Source: Acidipila rosea
GTDB lineage: Bacteria; Acidobacteriota; Terriglobia; Terriglobales; Acidobacteriaceae
Direction: 5' to 3'
NCBI RefSeq assembly: GCF_004339725.1
Contig: NZ_SMGK01000004.1
Coordinates: 1 to 64,000 of the forward strand
DNA: 64,000 bases
The translations under genes were made by a program, and so were the position numbers. The notes below the pieces were generated by a model. That model was given only the letters and a program-made list of their open reading frames with translations, was not told the origin of the DNA and made no database searches. Positions 35,821-45,594 of this stretch are shown piece by piece. Within the stretch, counting starts at the first letter, position 1. Every line of letters starts with the position of its first letter.

Positions 35821-36525
35821 CTAAAGCGCCATCATGACCTGGTAGACGAGCTTCATTGCCGGGTTGACCATCCAGTTCACGATAGGCGCGCCGATGAAGA
35901 TCATCAGGATCAGGCTAATCATGCCCAGCCGGTCGTAGAGTTGGAGCGCTTTGTAGGGCAGCATATGACGAAGAATATGCGAGCCGTCGAGCGGCGGCAG
36001 GGGCAGCAGGTTAAAGGCCGCCAGAAAGAGATTCAACACCACGCTCAGGTAGAACAGGATCGCCAGGGGAAAGACGGTCGGGTTTGAAGCCATGAGCTGG
36101 GGATCGATGCCGCCCATGGCGACATCGCGGACGGCAAGGGCGCCCGCGGGAGAGAGCTTGGCCATCAGAACCAGCCCGATCAATGCGGCGATGGCGGCGA
36201 CTACGTTGCTTACGGGCCCGGCGAGGGTGGTGAGAATGTCGTCGCGGGTGATGTTCTTGAAGTTGCGGGTAGTAACGGGCGTGGGCTTGGCCCAGCCGAT
36301 AAGGAAGCGGCCATAAGAGCCGAGGAAGAGCATCGCCAGGGGAATCAGCACCGTCCCAAGCGGGTCAATGTGCTTCATCGGGTTCAGGGTTACGCGACCG
36401 AGCATCCGCGCCGTGGGGTCGCCGAGGCGCGAAGCCATCCATCCGTGCGCCGCCTCGTGGAGGCTGAGCGAGAAGACGAGAATCACATACTCGAAGATCT
36501 TGAGGACGATTTCCTGCTGATTCAT
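35821..36525 (-). CDS. Site-2 protease-family membrane metalloprotease (M50B)
   Basis: 234 residues, mostly hydrophobic. HEAAH (HExxH) lies near residue 23 in SLSLHEAAHGWMASRLGD, and the second zinc ligand region is LPLPPLDGSHIL near 170. This is the short Rv1735/Tm-type M50 group, which has no PDZ domain. Such proteases cut substrates within the membrane, but the substrate is unknown. It is convergent with the mscS gene with 15 bases between them. Confidence 0.9.
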   Translation of the reverse strand: MNQQEIVLKIFEYVILVFSLSLHEAAHGWMASRLGDPTARMLGRVTLNPMKHIDPLGTVLIPLAMLFLGSYGRFLIGWAKPTPVTTRNFKNITRDDILTTLAGPVSNVVAAIAALIGLVLMAKLSPAGALAVRDVAMGGIDPQLMASNPTVFPLAILFYLSVVLNLFLAAFNLLPLPPLDGSHILRHMLPYKALQLYDRLGMISLILMIFIGAPIVNWMVNPAMKLVYQVMMAL

Positions 36526-36565
36526 AGTTCAGTCTGATCGTAGCAGGTGAGTTAGGAATCAGTGG

Positions 36566-37639
36566 TTATTGCGGCAGGGTCTCACTGGTGGTCATGGAGC
36601 GCGCGCTCTCGTTGCCATCGCGGTCAATGGCGCTGACAGAGTAGGTGTAAACGGCGCCGGGCGCGGGGGTCGTGTCGCGATAGGAGGGAGTCGCCACGGG
36701 TTTGCTGCCGGAGATACGAACGGCAGGCAGGCTGCTCTGGCTGCGATAGACGATGTAGCCGGCGAGGTCTGCGTCGGAGTCCGGGGTCCAGGAGAGATCG
36801 ATCGCGTGACCCTGCTGGTCGGCTACTGACTCGAGGCCGCTGGGAACCGCTGGTGGATAGATGTCGCGTGCATCGATAGTGACAGGCAGGCTGGGGCTGC
36901 TGGCGACCTCAACCAGATGTCCGCCAAGGTTGAGCGCGAGCACCCGCTGCACGGTGTAGCGATAGGACTGGTCGAAGGCGGGCTGCTTGTCGAGGGCCTG
37001 GCTGACATTGCTGGGAACGGCGAGGGTCTGCTCGGTCGGGGTTTTGAGCCGGAAGCTATCGCTGTTGGCGGCCCTGGGAGCTGAGGGGCTAACGGTCGTG
37101 CGCTGAATGCGTATGGATGTGTCCGCGGGCTGAGCCGGAGCAGGCTGCCAGGTGAGCAGGATGCCCTGGGGGACAGTCTTCGCCGAAAGCGCGGCGACCG
37201 GCGCTGGGGCATCGCCGCTGGCGGTCCAGGCGGGGTTGGATGGTCCAGCGCTGCGGCCAAACCTGTTGCGAAGCTCAACATGATAAGTGAGCAGGGCTGG
37301 CTGACCTTTCGCCTCGGCTGCGGGCAGAGTGTCGGTGAACTCAGCCGGTTTGCCGGGAGCGGCATGAAGGGTTCCTGCGGTTTCGCAGATTTTGCCGGCG
37401 GGTTCGCGGCAGATGTGCACGTCCTGATCGCTGACGAGGGTGATCTTATCGGTCGTGCGCCTGGTCATCGTCCAGTGCAGGCTGACCTTATCTCCAGTGC
37501 GGACGGCGGTGAGGTCCTTGACCGGATTGGGGAGCATGAGGCTGGGTGGCTGAGGGTTCGCGGGCATGCCGCAACCGGCGAGGGTGAGAGCAGCCGGGAT
37601 GATGGTGAGCGAAAAGGCGGCCAGCACGCGCAACTTCAT
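36566..37639 (-). CDS. Fibronectin type III lipoprotein
   Basis: About 357 residues from the ATG at 37639. The lipobox LTLAGC puts Cys near residue 23. After a Pro-rich lead are three fibronectin type III-like domains (about 40-125, 130-235, 240-350). The last has the familiar AIDLSWTPDSDADLAGYIVYRS and the SAIDRDGNESARS strand. It is probably an outer-membrane or surface-exposed binding protein; the ligand is unknown. It lies 40 bases upstream of the site-2 protease start on the same strand and could be cotranscribed. Confidence 0.85.
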   Translation of the reverse strand: MKLRVLAAFSLTIIPAALTLAGCGMPANPQPPSLMLPNPVKDLTAVRTGDKVSLHWTMTRRTTDKITLVSDQDVHICREPAGKICETAGTLHAAPGKPAEFTDTLPAAEAKGQPALLTYHVELRNRFGRSAGPSNPAWTASGDAPAPVAALSAKTVPQGILLTWQPAPAQPADTSIRIQRTTVSPSAPRAANSDSFRLKTPTEQTLAVPSNVSQALDKQPAFDQSYRYTVQRVLALNLGGHLVEVASSPSLPVTIDARDIYPPAVPSGLESVADQQGHAIDLSWTPDSDADLAGYIVYRSQSSLPAVRISGSKPVATPSYRDTTPAPGAVYTYSVSAIDRDGNESARSMTTSETLPQ

Positions 37640-37738
37640 GACAAGACTAAGAGTAGTGCATTTCAAGCCCCCCGGGATAAGACCGGCGCGGTACGCCTCA
37701 TCAGGAATGCAAAAGCAGATCAGGAAAGCGAAAGCAAG

Positions 37739-38650
37739 TCAGGAACGCAAAAGCAGATCTGCCAGTGCCGGGCCAATCTCAGGATGCTCAAAGCGGAAAC
37801 CGGCGGACTCGATCTTCTGAGGGAGCGCGCGGGTGCTGGAGAGCAGTGCGGCGTCGGCCATTTCGCCAAGGGCGAGACGCAGGGCAAAGGCCGGCGCGGG
37901 CATGATCGCCGGGCGGTGGAGGGCGTGGCCGAGCGCGCGGGTGTAGTCCGAGTTGCGAATGGGATGAGGAGCGACGACGTTGACGGGGCCGGAAATCTCA
38001 GGGTTCTCGATGAGATGAAGCACCATGCGGACGAGATCGCCGAGGGTGATCCAGCTCATCCACTGGGCTCCGTCTCCCAGTTTGCCCCCGAGCCCGGCTT
38101 TGAAGAGAGGAAGCACCTTGGCGAGTGCGCCGCCGTGAGGATCGAGTACGACGCCGAAACGGGTGTGGACGACGCGGATGCCTGCTGCAGTTGCGGGATC
38201 GGCGGCTGCCTCCCAGGCGCGACAGGTTTCAGCCAGGAAGCCAACGCCGGGTGCGGACTGCTCCGTCAGCTTCTCTTCGCCGCGGTCGCCGTAGATGCCT
38301 ACAGCCGAGGCGGTCACCAGCACGGCTGGCGGACGGCGGAGGGACTGGAGCAGGCGCACGATGGCGTGGGTGGATTCGACGCGGCTGGCGAAAATCTCCT
38401 TTTTATAAGCAGGCGTCCAGCGATGCGCGGCCAGATTTGCCCCGGAGAGATGAATCGCGGCGCGGGCGCCTTCAAGGGGCGACAGGTCGGCCAGCGGCTG
38501 GGTGGAAGAGGGATCCCAGTGGACGGAACCCGCCGATTCGGCCTTTCCGCGGACAAGCTTCACGACTCTTGCACCCTCACCGGAGAGGGTGTGGGTGAGA
38601 GCGACGCCAATCATTCCAGATCCGCCGCTCAGGATGATGCGTTCTTCCAT
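37739..38650 (-). CDS. TIGR01777-type NAD-dependent epimerase/dehydratase
   Basis: 303 residues from the ATG at 38650 (ATGs at 38659 and 38668 also lie in frame). The Rossmann fold opens with ILSGGSGMIGVALTH. It has SAVGIYGDRG and the C-terminal DUF1731-like domain (MPAPAFALRLALGEMADAALLSSTRALPQKI read in part). This is the SDR39U1/YfcH family, whose physiological substrate is unknown. No clear ribosome site was seen at any of the starts. It lies 100 bases from the Fn3 lipoprotein gene on the same strand. Confidence 0.9.
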   Translation of the reverse strand: MEERIILSGGSGMIGVALTHTLSGEGARVVKLVRGKAESAGSVHWDPSSTQPLADLSPLEGARAAIHLSGANLAAHRWTPAYKKEIFASRVESTHAIVRLLQSLRRPPAVLVTASAVGIYGDRGEEKLTEQSAPGVGFLAETCRAWEAAADPATAAGIRVVHTRFGVVLDPHGGALAKVLPLFKAGLGGKLGDGAQWMSWITLGDLVRMVLHLIENPEISGPVNVVAPHPIRNSDYTRALGHALHRPAIMPAPAFALRLALGEMADAALLSSTRALPQKIESAGFRFEHPEIGPALADLLLRS

Positions 38651-38725
38651 TAGGGCCATTTTGCTCACTCTTCTCTTCTGAGATTAGGTGCTATTGGGAT
38701 GCGGGTGAACCGAGATATTCATGTG

Positions 38726-38752
38726 GTTAAACGTGGCGGGGAATAATTTAAC
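38726..38752. promoter_or_regulatory. Inverted repeat before the XRE-cupin gene
   Basis: GTTAAA (38726-38731) and TTTAAC (38747-38752) are separated by 15 bases in an AT-rich stretch 81 bases upstream of the regulator start. Regulators of this type often bind their own upstream dyad; this is an untested candidate. Confidence 0.3.
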
Positions 38753-38832
38753 TAAGATGAATAACTATTTTGATGAGAAGAACACAGTTTTAAGGAATTG
38801 CATCAGACTGGATATAGACAGAGGATCTCTCC

Positions 38833-39612
38833 ATGGAAAAGACAAACGCAGTAGCTCCGGTTCAGGTGGATCAAGAGAGTGCTGAGAGCTTCATCGCGGA
38901 AAAGCATATCGGCGAGCGCATCAAGCGCCTGAGGCTTAAGAAGTCAATGGGGCTGGTGGAACTGGGACGCCATACAGGGCTTTCAGCGAGCTTCCTATCG
39001 CAGCTGGAGACGGGGCGAGTGGTGCCGACGCTGCGGAACCTGGCTCGGATTGCGATGGTTTTCAGCAAGGATCTGTCGTATTTCTTCGAGACAGAGCCAC
39101 ATACGCTTTTCCGTGTTCACAAAAAGAAGGAACGCGTGCGTTTGCCGCAGACGGGAGTCGATGATCCGACTTACTTCTTCGAGAGCCTTGGCTACATGGT
39201 GCCTGATCGGCAGCTCGACCCCTATTTTGCTGAATTCGTTCCGCTGAAGAAGAGCACGGACGTTCGCCCGCATGTGCATCCGGGCTTCGAGTTCCTGTTT
39301 GTGCTGGAGGGGGAACTGGAGATCCGGCACGCGGAAAAGGTTCATATTCTTGAATCCGGCGACGGGGTTTACTTCGATGCGAGCACGCCACACTCCTATC
39401 GCTGCGCGGGCAAGGAGCCGACCCAGGCGATTATTGTGACCATGCACCAACAGGCAGCTGCTCAGCCTGCCATGAACCTGCGCCCGATGGGGTCGGCGCT
39501 GGGAGCGCGCGCGACGCAGCCGCGCGTTGCAGCCAATGCAGCCAAGGGCAACCTCCCGGGAGCGCCGTCTCCCTCGACGACCGCGCCCTTGCGGCCGCAG
39601 GATCGCAGCTAG
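38833..39612 (+). CDS. XRE-family regulator with C-terminal cupin domain
   Basis: 259 residues. A Cro/CI-type helix-turn-helix (about 26-82) reads MGLVELGRHTGLSASFLSQLETGRVVPTLRNLARIA in part. A cupin_2 domain follows (about 130-210) with HVHPGFEFLFVLEGELEI. This plan is that of PuuR-like regulators that sense a small ligand in the cupin pocket. A tail of about 45 residues, Ala/Pro-rich and probably disordered, is unusual. The ATG is preceded by GAGGATCT. Targets are unknown. Confidence 0.92.
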   Translation: MEKTNAVAPVQVDQESAESFIAEKHIGERIKRLRLKKSMGLVELGRHTGLSASFLSQLETGRVVPTLRNLARIAMVFSKDLSYFFETEPHTLFRVHKKKERVRLPQTGVDDPTYFFESLGYMVPDRQLDPYFAEFVPLKKSTDVRPHVHPGFEFLFVLEGELEIRHAEKVHILESGDGVYFDASTPHSYRCAGKEPTQAIIVTMHQQAAAQPAMNLRPMGSALGARATQPRVAANAAKGNLPGAPSPSTTAPLRPQDRS

Positions 39613-39756
39613 CTTCTCAAAGGCGGGAACCGGAGCGGGTTTGACATAACTCTGTCCCGATTTCCCGCCGTGTTCTGTGTTGTTCTCAGGTTCCCGCATC
39701 GTGAAATATTCGGCGTCATGATTCCAGTCCAGCTAAACTGAAAGACTGGCAAAAAC

Positions 39757-41622
39757 ATGAGCGTGCGCGAAAAAAGCGGGAACACAAATTCTCACCACGA
39801 CAAATCTTCCAGCGTAATGGCAAGGCCCCGGCGCGGGATGCTGGCCAATGAGCCGATGCTGATGCTGGCGCTTTCAGTGGTTGCGCTTTACTATGGCCGA
39901 CCGGTTCTGATGCCGCTGGCGATGGCGCTGACGCTCAATTTCCTGCTTGCGCCTGTGGTGATCCTGCTGCAGAAGGTGCGTGTGGGACGGCTGCCGGCTG
40001 TAGTTCTGGTGATGGTTTTTGCGACGACTGTGGTGGGCGGGGTGGGCTGGATTGTAGCCAGGCAGCTGCTCAACGTGGCAAGCGATCTGCCGAACTATCG
40101 TCTGAATATCCACGACAAGATGGATGCCCTGCATATGCCGAAGGACGGCGCATTGGGGCGGGCGCTGACGAGCATGGGCGAGGTCGGGCAGGAGATCTCC
40201 GGCACACAGACGGTGGACTCCCATCCGATACAGCGCTCCCATATGACACGCAAAGCGCGTGAGGAGGCGAAGGCCGAAGCAGAGGCGCATCCGAAACCGT
40301 CGCTGGTAACAGTGGTGCCACCGCCCATCACCGAGCGAGAGTACCTGCGGCAGTTTGTGACGCCGGTGCTGCGGCCGCTGGGCACGGCCACCATGGTGAT
40401 CATCTTCACCTTCTACATGCTGCTGAAGCGCGAAGACCTGCGTAACCGCCTGCTGCTGCTGGCCGGGGCCGGGCGGCTGAATGTGATGACGCAGGCGCTG
40501 AACGACGCGGCGCAGCGAATCAGCAGCTTTCTGGTGATGAATGCGGTCGTGAATGCGGCGTACGGCGTAGTCTTCGGCGTGGGGCTTTACCTGCTGCACG
40601 TCCCGAACGCGACGCTGTGGGGCGCGCTCGCAGGGCTGCTGCGGCTGGTGCCGTATGCAGGAACGCTTGTGGGGGGCTCGCTGCCGTTTCTGTATTCACT
40701 GGCGGTGTTCGATACATGGGGGCCGCCGCTGTTTGTGCTGCTGCTGTTTGGCGTGCTCGAAATCACGGTGGCGAATTTTGTAGAGCCGTGGCTTTATGGC
40801 AGCCACACGGGGATTTCGTCCCTTGCCCTGTTGATTACGGCAGTCGTATGGACGCTGCTATGGGGGATTCCCGGGCTGGTGCTGGCGACTCCGTTGACGG
40901 TATGTCTGATCGTGCTGGGCCGCTACGTGCCGCAGATGAGCTTTCTGCATGTGCTGCTGGGGGATGAGGCCGAGTTGACGCCGGATGCCCACTTCTACGA
41001 GCGTTTGCTGGCCATGGATCAGGCTGAGGCGCACGCGATAGCCGATCGCTATCTTGAGGGGCGCACGTCTCTTGAACTCTATGACGCCGTTCTGTTGCCC
41101 GCCCTGTGCCTGGTGGAGCAGGATCGCCATAAGGGCGTTCTCGATGAGGTGAGATCGGCCTTTATGCTGCAGTCGATTACAGAACTGACGGCGGAGCTGA
41201 TGGCCTTCGATACTGGCTTGGAGCGCAAGGGCTGTCCGATCGTATGTATCCCGGCGAACGAGCAGACGGACCAAGTGGCGGCCGCAATGCTGGCGCAGGT
41301 GCTTGAGCAGTCCGGACACAACACGATGATGCTGCCGGTGGTCTCGCTGTCGGATGAGATACTGGCGCGGCTCGCAGCGGAGCCGGAGACCTCGATCTGC
41401 ATCTCGGCGCTGCCTCCTTTCGCCTTTGCACGTGCGCGGGCCCTGTGCCAGCGGCTTCGCGAGCAGCTGCCGCAGAACAAAATCGTGCTGGGGCTGTGGG
41501 GCTCAAACGCGAACCTGGATTCCATGCGGGAAAGGTTCGGGACGGCACGTCCGGATGCCGTAGTGAAGACCCTGGCCCAGGCAAGCAATGAGTTGAAACA
41601 GTGTGAACGAGTAGCAGTGTGA
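39757..41622 (+). CDS. AI-2E-type permease with a C-terminal Rossmann/B12-fold-like domain
   Basis: 621 residues, far above the usual 350 for AI-2E/PerM-family permeases. The permease part (about 25-410) has eight membrane segments, an extra charged loop (about 135-185) and the family marks PLGTATMVIIFTFYMLLKREDLRNR and AGLLRLVPYAGTLVG. Residues about 415-490 are helical. Residues 492-615 look like a cobalamin-binding-type flavodoxin fold (CPIVCIPANEQTDQVAAAMLAQVLEQSGH), but the DxHxxG cobalamin ligand motif is missing. The transported substrate is unknown. The start ATG has GACTGGCAAAAAC before it, with no strong ribosome site. Confidence 0.85.
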   Translation: MSVREKSGNTNSHHDKSSSVMARPRRGMLANEPMLMLALSVVALYYGRPVLMPLAMALTLNFLLAPVVILLQKVRVGRLPAVVLVMVFATTVVGGVGWIVARQLLNVASDLPNYRLNIHDKMDALHMPKDGALGRALTSMGEVGQEISGTQTVDSHPIQRSHMTRKAREEAKAEAEAHPKPSLVTVVPPPITEREYLRQFVTPVLRPLGTATMVIIFTFYMLLKREDLRNRLLLLAGAGRLNVMTQALNDAAQRISSFLVMNAVVNAAYGVVFGVGLYLLHVPNATLWGALAGLLRLVPYAGTLVGGSLPFLYSLAVFDTWGPPLFVLLLFGVLEITVANFVEPWLYGSHTGISSLALLITAVVWTLLWGIPGLVLATPLTVCLIVLGRYVPQMSFLHVLLGDEAELTPDAHFYERLLAMDQAEAHAIADRYLEGRTSLELYDAVLLPALCLVEQDRHKGVLDEVRSAFMLQSITELTAELMAFDTGLERKGCPIVCIPANEQTDQVAAAMLAQVLEQSGHNTMMLPVVSLSDEILARLAAEPETSICISALPPFAFARARALCQRLREQLPQNKIVLGLWGSNANLDSMRERFGTARPDAVVKTLAQASNELKQCERVAV

Positions 41623-41625
41623 TCC

Positions 41626-42378
41626 CTAACAGAATGTGGCCTGGTCGATGGTTGCGCGGAAGAATTCTCCTTCACGCTCGAACCTGTCGGTACCGATGAA
41701 CCAGCCGACTCTGACAACGGAGGGAAGAACATACCCGCCAAAGCTTCGCTCCTCTTCAACAATTGCTCCGAAGGGTAGCGCCTCAAACCCTTCCTGGCCG
41801 GGGTTTCCCCAACGCGGCATGGAGACGTTCTTTAAGCGGCCAGTTGCGTCGATCTGGTAGTCAATCTGAGCGACCTCGTTGTGAGCGAAGAAGCGGGCGT
41901 GGATGTGGTTCTGATCCGTCGCGGTCCAGTTGACCTCTTCTCTGCATAGAACGGAGGGCAGCCATAGGGATTCGATATTGACGCGGTCCGCGGCTGAACG
42001 GGTAACGTCAGGGCTGGACACGTTGAGGAATGGCAGCAGGCCGAAGAGCTTCCATTGCATGCCGCCCTTTCCGTTCAGGAAGTAATCGCTTCCGAGAACG
42101 GGAATGCCGTGCATGCGTATGGCCGCCTTCCAGATCATTGCCTTGTTCCAGTGAATGACCTCTTCAGCGGAAAAAGAGAACCACCGCTTCAGCTTGATCT
42201 CGCCGTGCATTTGCAGCCGGACAGCAGACGCGAGCGCTGTGCCGGGGGCAATAGCGTGCTTCAAAAAGCGCTGCACCGGGCCAGGCAGCGGGTCGAGAGC
42301 ACAGGGGGCAAATTTCTTTAGGAGCTCTTCTTCAGGGGCAGCTGTCCAAACTTTTTCCAGAGTCAGTAGCCGGCGCAT
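41626..42378 (-). CDS. DUF6544-like protein of unknown function
   Basis: 250 residues, without signal peptide or membrane segments. The N-terminal LPGPVQRFLKHAI and the GEIKLKRWFSFSAEEVI, PRWGNP and FGGYVLPS blocks match the DUF6544 (DUF6920) family, whose members are conserved in many bacteria without an assigned reaction. It is convergent with the AI-2E permease gene, ending 4 bases from it. The family call is by memory of motifs. Confidence 0.6.
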   Translation of the reverse strand: MRRLLTLEKVWTAAPEEELLKKFAPCALDPLPGPVQRFLKHAIAPGTALASAVRLQMHGEIKLKRWFSFSAEEVIHWNKAMIWKAAIRMHGIPVLGSDYFLNGKGGMQWKLFGLLPFLNVSSPDVTRSAADRVNIESLWLPSVLCREEVNWTATDQNHIHARFFAHNEVAQIDYQIDATGRLKNVSMPRWGNPGQEGFEALPFGAIVEEERSFGGYVLPSVVRVGWFIGTDRFEREGEFFRATIDQATFC

Positions 42379-42612
42379 ATGTGGATCCTTCCATCACTGG
42401 TTGCGATCGAGGGTTCTGTCTCTGGCAGCTAGCCACGAATGTCAGACTGCACCTTTCTCGCACCTTGAAGCATGCGAGCTGATTTCTACATTGAACGCTT
42501 GAGCCTACCTGCGTCCGTGACCGGGGTCACAGTGCGGTCTGAATCGTATGGGGACAGGAACGAAATCGTTATGCAAGCCGATGGCGGAGCTCGCGCGATG
42601 CCGAGTTTACAC

Positions 42613-42641
42613 TTGACATGTTCCCTAAGGCATAGCATTCT
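42613..42641 (+). promoter_or_regulatory. Sigma70-type promoter of the PadR gene
   Basis: TTGACA (42613-42618) and CATTCT (42636-42641) are 17 bases apart. The predicted start site is about 42648, at the ATG (42649) of the PadR gene, so the transcript may be leaderless. No Shine-Dalgarno sequence is present. Confidence 0.55.
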
Positions 42642-42648
42642 TACCCCT

Positions 42649-42984
42649 ATGAATCGTATACCTGTGATCTCTATGCCTTCTGGCGCGTTGATCATGCTCA
42701 TCCTGCGTGTCCTCCGCTCTAACTCACTGCATGGCTACGCCATTGCGCAGCGCATTCATGTTCTCTCCAGCGAGATCCTTCAGGTGGAAGAGGGAGTTCT
42801 TTACCCGACGCTGCAGAAGATGCTGCTCAAGGGCTGGGTCACCTCGGAGTGGGGTATCTCAGAGACCAACCGCAAGGTACGCTTTTACTCCCTGACCGCA
42901 GCCGGCCGTAAACAACTACAGGCGCAGCAGTCGGACTACGATCGTGTGACCGAAGCCATTCAAGCCATCCTCCGTACCGCGTGA
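42649..42984 (+). CDS. PadR-family transcriptional regulator
   Basis: 111 residues from the ATG at 42649; the frame runs back to 42472 but that part is not PadR-like. The winged helix reads HGYAIAQRIHVLSS and VEEGVLYPTLQKMLLKGWVTSEW, the typical PadR signature, followed by a dimerisation helix. In Acidobacteriota such short PadR regulators are usually followed by ADOP permeases, as here with 13 bases between the genes. They probably control the permease transcript and themselves. Confidence 0.93.
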   Translation: MNRIPVISMPSGALIMLILRVLRSNSLHGYAIAQRIHVLSSEILQVEEGVLYPTLQKMLLKGWVTSEWGISETNRKVRFYSLTAAGRKQLQAQQSDYDRVTEAIQAILRTA

Positions 42985-42997
42985 AAGGGAGACCGCA

Positions 42998-45523
42998 ATG
43001 CGTGAGCTTTTTCGCCGCTTGAACTATCTACTGCACCGTCGACAGCATGATCGCGAACTTGAAGCCGAGATGCTTTTTCACCGCGAGATGATGGGTAAGG
43101 AGCGCGCTCGCAATTTCGGCAACACACTCATCCTCCGCGAGAATGCCCGCGACGCCTGGGGCTGGACCTGGATGGGACGTCTGTTCCAGGACCTCTCTTA
43201 TGCGACACGGGTCCTTCGCCGTTCGCCTGGCTTCACGTTCACAGCTGTCATCGTGCTTGCTATCGGCATTGGCGTCAACGTCGCGGCTTTCAGCCTTTTC
43301 GACATGATCGCTCTCAAGCCGTTGCCCGTGCGTGATCCCGGATCGCTCATCCAGTTCCAGCGTCGCTCGCCTACCCGTATCAGCAGTGAAATGCCCTATC
43401 CGCATATCGAGTTCTACCGTACGCATGCCCACACGCTCAGCGCGGTGTTGGCTGTTATGGAGGTTCCACCTGTAGCACTCGATAACGACACGCAGCCCGC
43501 GCATCTCAGCTTTGCGTCCGCAAATTACTTTACGGAACTGGGCACCCGGCCATCTCTCGGCAGACTGTTCGACCCGGTGCTTGACAACAAGCCATTCGCG
43601 CCGCCGATTGCGGTGGTGAGTTACACATTCTGGCAACAGCGTCTCAACGCGGATCCTGGCGTGGTGGGCCACGTTCTGCACCTCAACGGCAAGGCCGTCA
43701 CAATAGCAGGAGTACTGCCTTCCAACTTCGCCAGTCTTGGTGCAGACAGGGCTGAGCTGTGGGTGCCAATTCTGCAACAGCCTTACATCATAGAAGGCAG
43801 CAAAATCCTCAGTGACTCCCAGGTTGACGCCTGTCACATGTGGGGTCGTCTCGCTCCTGGCGCAACAGCGAAGGCAGCCGAGCAGGAACTCCTTACCTTG
43901 ACTGGTCAGCTTCAAAAAGTGGATCCGCAGGGCGTGTGGGAGAACGAATTCATACTTGCCTTTCCCGGCGGTCATCTGCAGGTTATGCAGCCTGCGATGT
44001 ATCAGGTCGCGGCCATGATATCCATCCTCACGCTGCTGATCCTTGCCGTCACGTGTGCAAACCTGGGAGGCCTGCTGCTCGCACGCGGCATGAGCCGCGA
44101 GCACGAGATCGGTATTCGCATCGCCATCGGCGCAAGTAAAAGACGCATTCTGCGCCAACTCCTTACGGAGAGTCTTCTGCTCGCCCTGCTTGGATCGTTG
44201 GCAGGGCTCATTCTCAGTGTGATTTCGCTGCGTGTAGTCCTCATGCTTACGAACGCTCCTGCATGGCTTTCGGCGATACCGGATTGGAGAGTGATCACCT
44301 TCTCCACATGCATCGCCTTCCTCGCCGCGATCTTGTTTGGTTTAACTCCTGCGCTGCAGATCGCGCGGCAGCAAAATCGCAAACCTGTCGCGCGACAGGT
44401 GCTGATTGCAGCACAGGTAGCTGCGAGTTGTGTGTTGCTCATCGTCGCCGGCCTGCTCGTTCACGCTATGCAACACATCCTGTACAACTCGCCAGGCTTC
44501 GGCTATCAAAGCGTTGTTTCAGTCGATCCGCAACTTGCCCAGCATGGCTACACACCCGCTGCCGCAGGAGTCTATCTCGCGCAGATGGAGTCGCGTCTTC
44601 GCGAGCAGCCCGGCGTCCTGTCCGTCGCTCTGGTCAAGCTTCCACCTATGGGCCACAGGGTCGCACGCATCAGCACCCAAATTCAGGGGAAGCCGGTAGC
44701 CATCTTTCCCAACTCCGTCGAGCCTGACTACTTCAGGACCATGAACATCCCACTCCTGGTCGGACGCACCTTCGTTCCTGCCGAGAAGCATGCCACCATC
44801 CTCAGCGAATCGCTGGCGAACCGCATCTGGCACGGAGAGAATCCGATCGGGAAGGCACTGCCAAGTGACGATCCATCTTCTACGCCACGCGACATAGTGG
44901 TGGGCGTGGTTGGCAACGCCCGCGTCAACTCCCTAAGCGATAGCGATGCAACCGAGCAGTACTGGCCCGTGCAGACAGACGATATGCCACAGATGTCCCT
45001 CGTCATCAAGGTCGCCGGAGCCGCATCCAGCATGGGTTCCATCATCAAATCCATTTCGCAGAGCCTTGACCCCAAACTCTTCCCGGAGATTCGCTCGCTG
45101 CAAAGTCTCTTTCAGGAGAACGTCGCAACGGTCGAACGTATCGCCGCCTCCGTGAGCCTGGTCGGCTTCATCGCAGTGCTACTGGCTGGTATAGGCATTA
45201 TTGGACTCGTGGCTTACACTGCGTCCCAGCGCGCGAAGGAGATTGCAATTCGTCTTGCACTCGGGGCGACACGGATGCAAATTCTGCGGGCGATCCTGAG
45301 CCAGTTCGCCTTGCCTGTAATGCTGGGCCTCGTAGCCGGCATTGTGATCGCAGGCTTCGCCTCAAGCGTGCTTCGGGGGACACTCTACGGCATCAGCAAT
45401 CTGGATCCGACGAGTTATTCCGCGGCTACACTGCTGCTCTTGTTTATCCTGGTCATCGCAACTGTGCTACCTGCGCGGCGGGCCCTTCGCGTCGATATCG
45501 TCAAGGCACTGCATCACGATTAG
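42998..45523 (+). CDS. ADOP-family permease (duplicated MacB-type ABC permease)
   Basis: 841 residues. A short helical N-terminal lead (RRLNYLLHRRQHDRELEAEM) precedes two MacB-like periplasmic domains (about 80-310 and 510-700). Each is followed by an FtsX-type membrane region (about 330-440 with AVTCANLGGLLLARGMSREHEIGIRIAIGAS; about 710-835 with GLVAYTASQRAKEIAIRLALGA). This is the Acidobacterial duplicated orphan permease form. No ATPase gene is adjacent; such permeases may borrow an ATPase or have another job. It follows the PadR gene and is probably cotranscribed with it. Confidence 0.93.
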   Translation: MRELFRRLNYLLHRRQHDRELEAEMLFHREMMGKERARNFGNTLILRENARDAWGWTWMGRLFQDLSYATRVLRRSPGFTFTAVIVLAIGIGVNVAAFSLFDMIALKPLPVRDPGSLIQFQRRSPTRISSEMPYPHIEFYRTHAHTLSAVLAVMEVPPVALDNDTQPAHLSFASANYFTELGTRPSLGRLFDPVLDNKPFAPPIAVVSYTFWQQRLNADPGVVGHVLHLNGKAVTIAGVLPSNFASLGADRAELWVPILQQPYIIEGSKILSDSQVDACHMWGRLAPGATAKAAEQELLTLTGQLQKVDPQGVWENEFILAFPGGHLQVMQPAMYQVAAMISILTLLILAVTCANLGGLLLARGMSREHEIGIRIAIGASKRRILRQLLTESLLLALLGSLAGLILSVISLRVVLMLTNAPAWLSAIPDWRVITFSTCIAFLAAILFGLTPALQIARQQNRKPVARQVLIAAQVAASCVLLIVAGLLVHAMQHILYNSPGFGYQSVVSVDPQLAQHGYTPAAAGVYLAQMESRLREQPGVLSVALVKLPPMGHRVARISTQIQGKPVAIFPNSVEPDYFRTMNIPLLVGRTFVPAEKHATILSESLANRIWHGENPIGKALPSDDPSSTPRDIVVGVVGNARVNSLSDSDATEQYWPVQTDDMPQMSLVIKVAGAASSMGSIIKSISQSLDPKLFPEIRSLQSLFQENVATVERIAASVSLVGFIAVLLAGIGIIGLVAYTASQRAKEIAIRLALGATRMQILRAILSQFALPVMLGLVAGIVIAGFASSVLRGTLYGISNLDPTSYSAATLLLLFILVIATVLPARRALRVDIVKALHHD

Positions 45524-45594
45524 CCGAGCGGGCCCATCGTCGGAATAAGACGGATGAATGAGCTGCGAGAATGGTTCATTTGTCTCCGGCCAGT

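Noticed and set aside
37280-38653. 457-residue open frame on the plus strand
   Set aside because: It covers the antisense of the epimerase gene and of the Fn3 lipoprotein start, and has low-complexity Gly/Glu/Arg composition.
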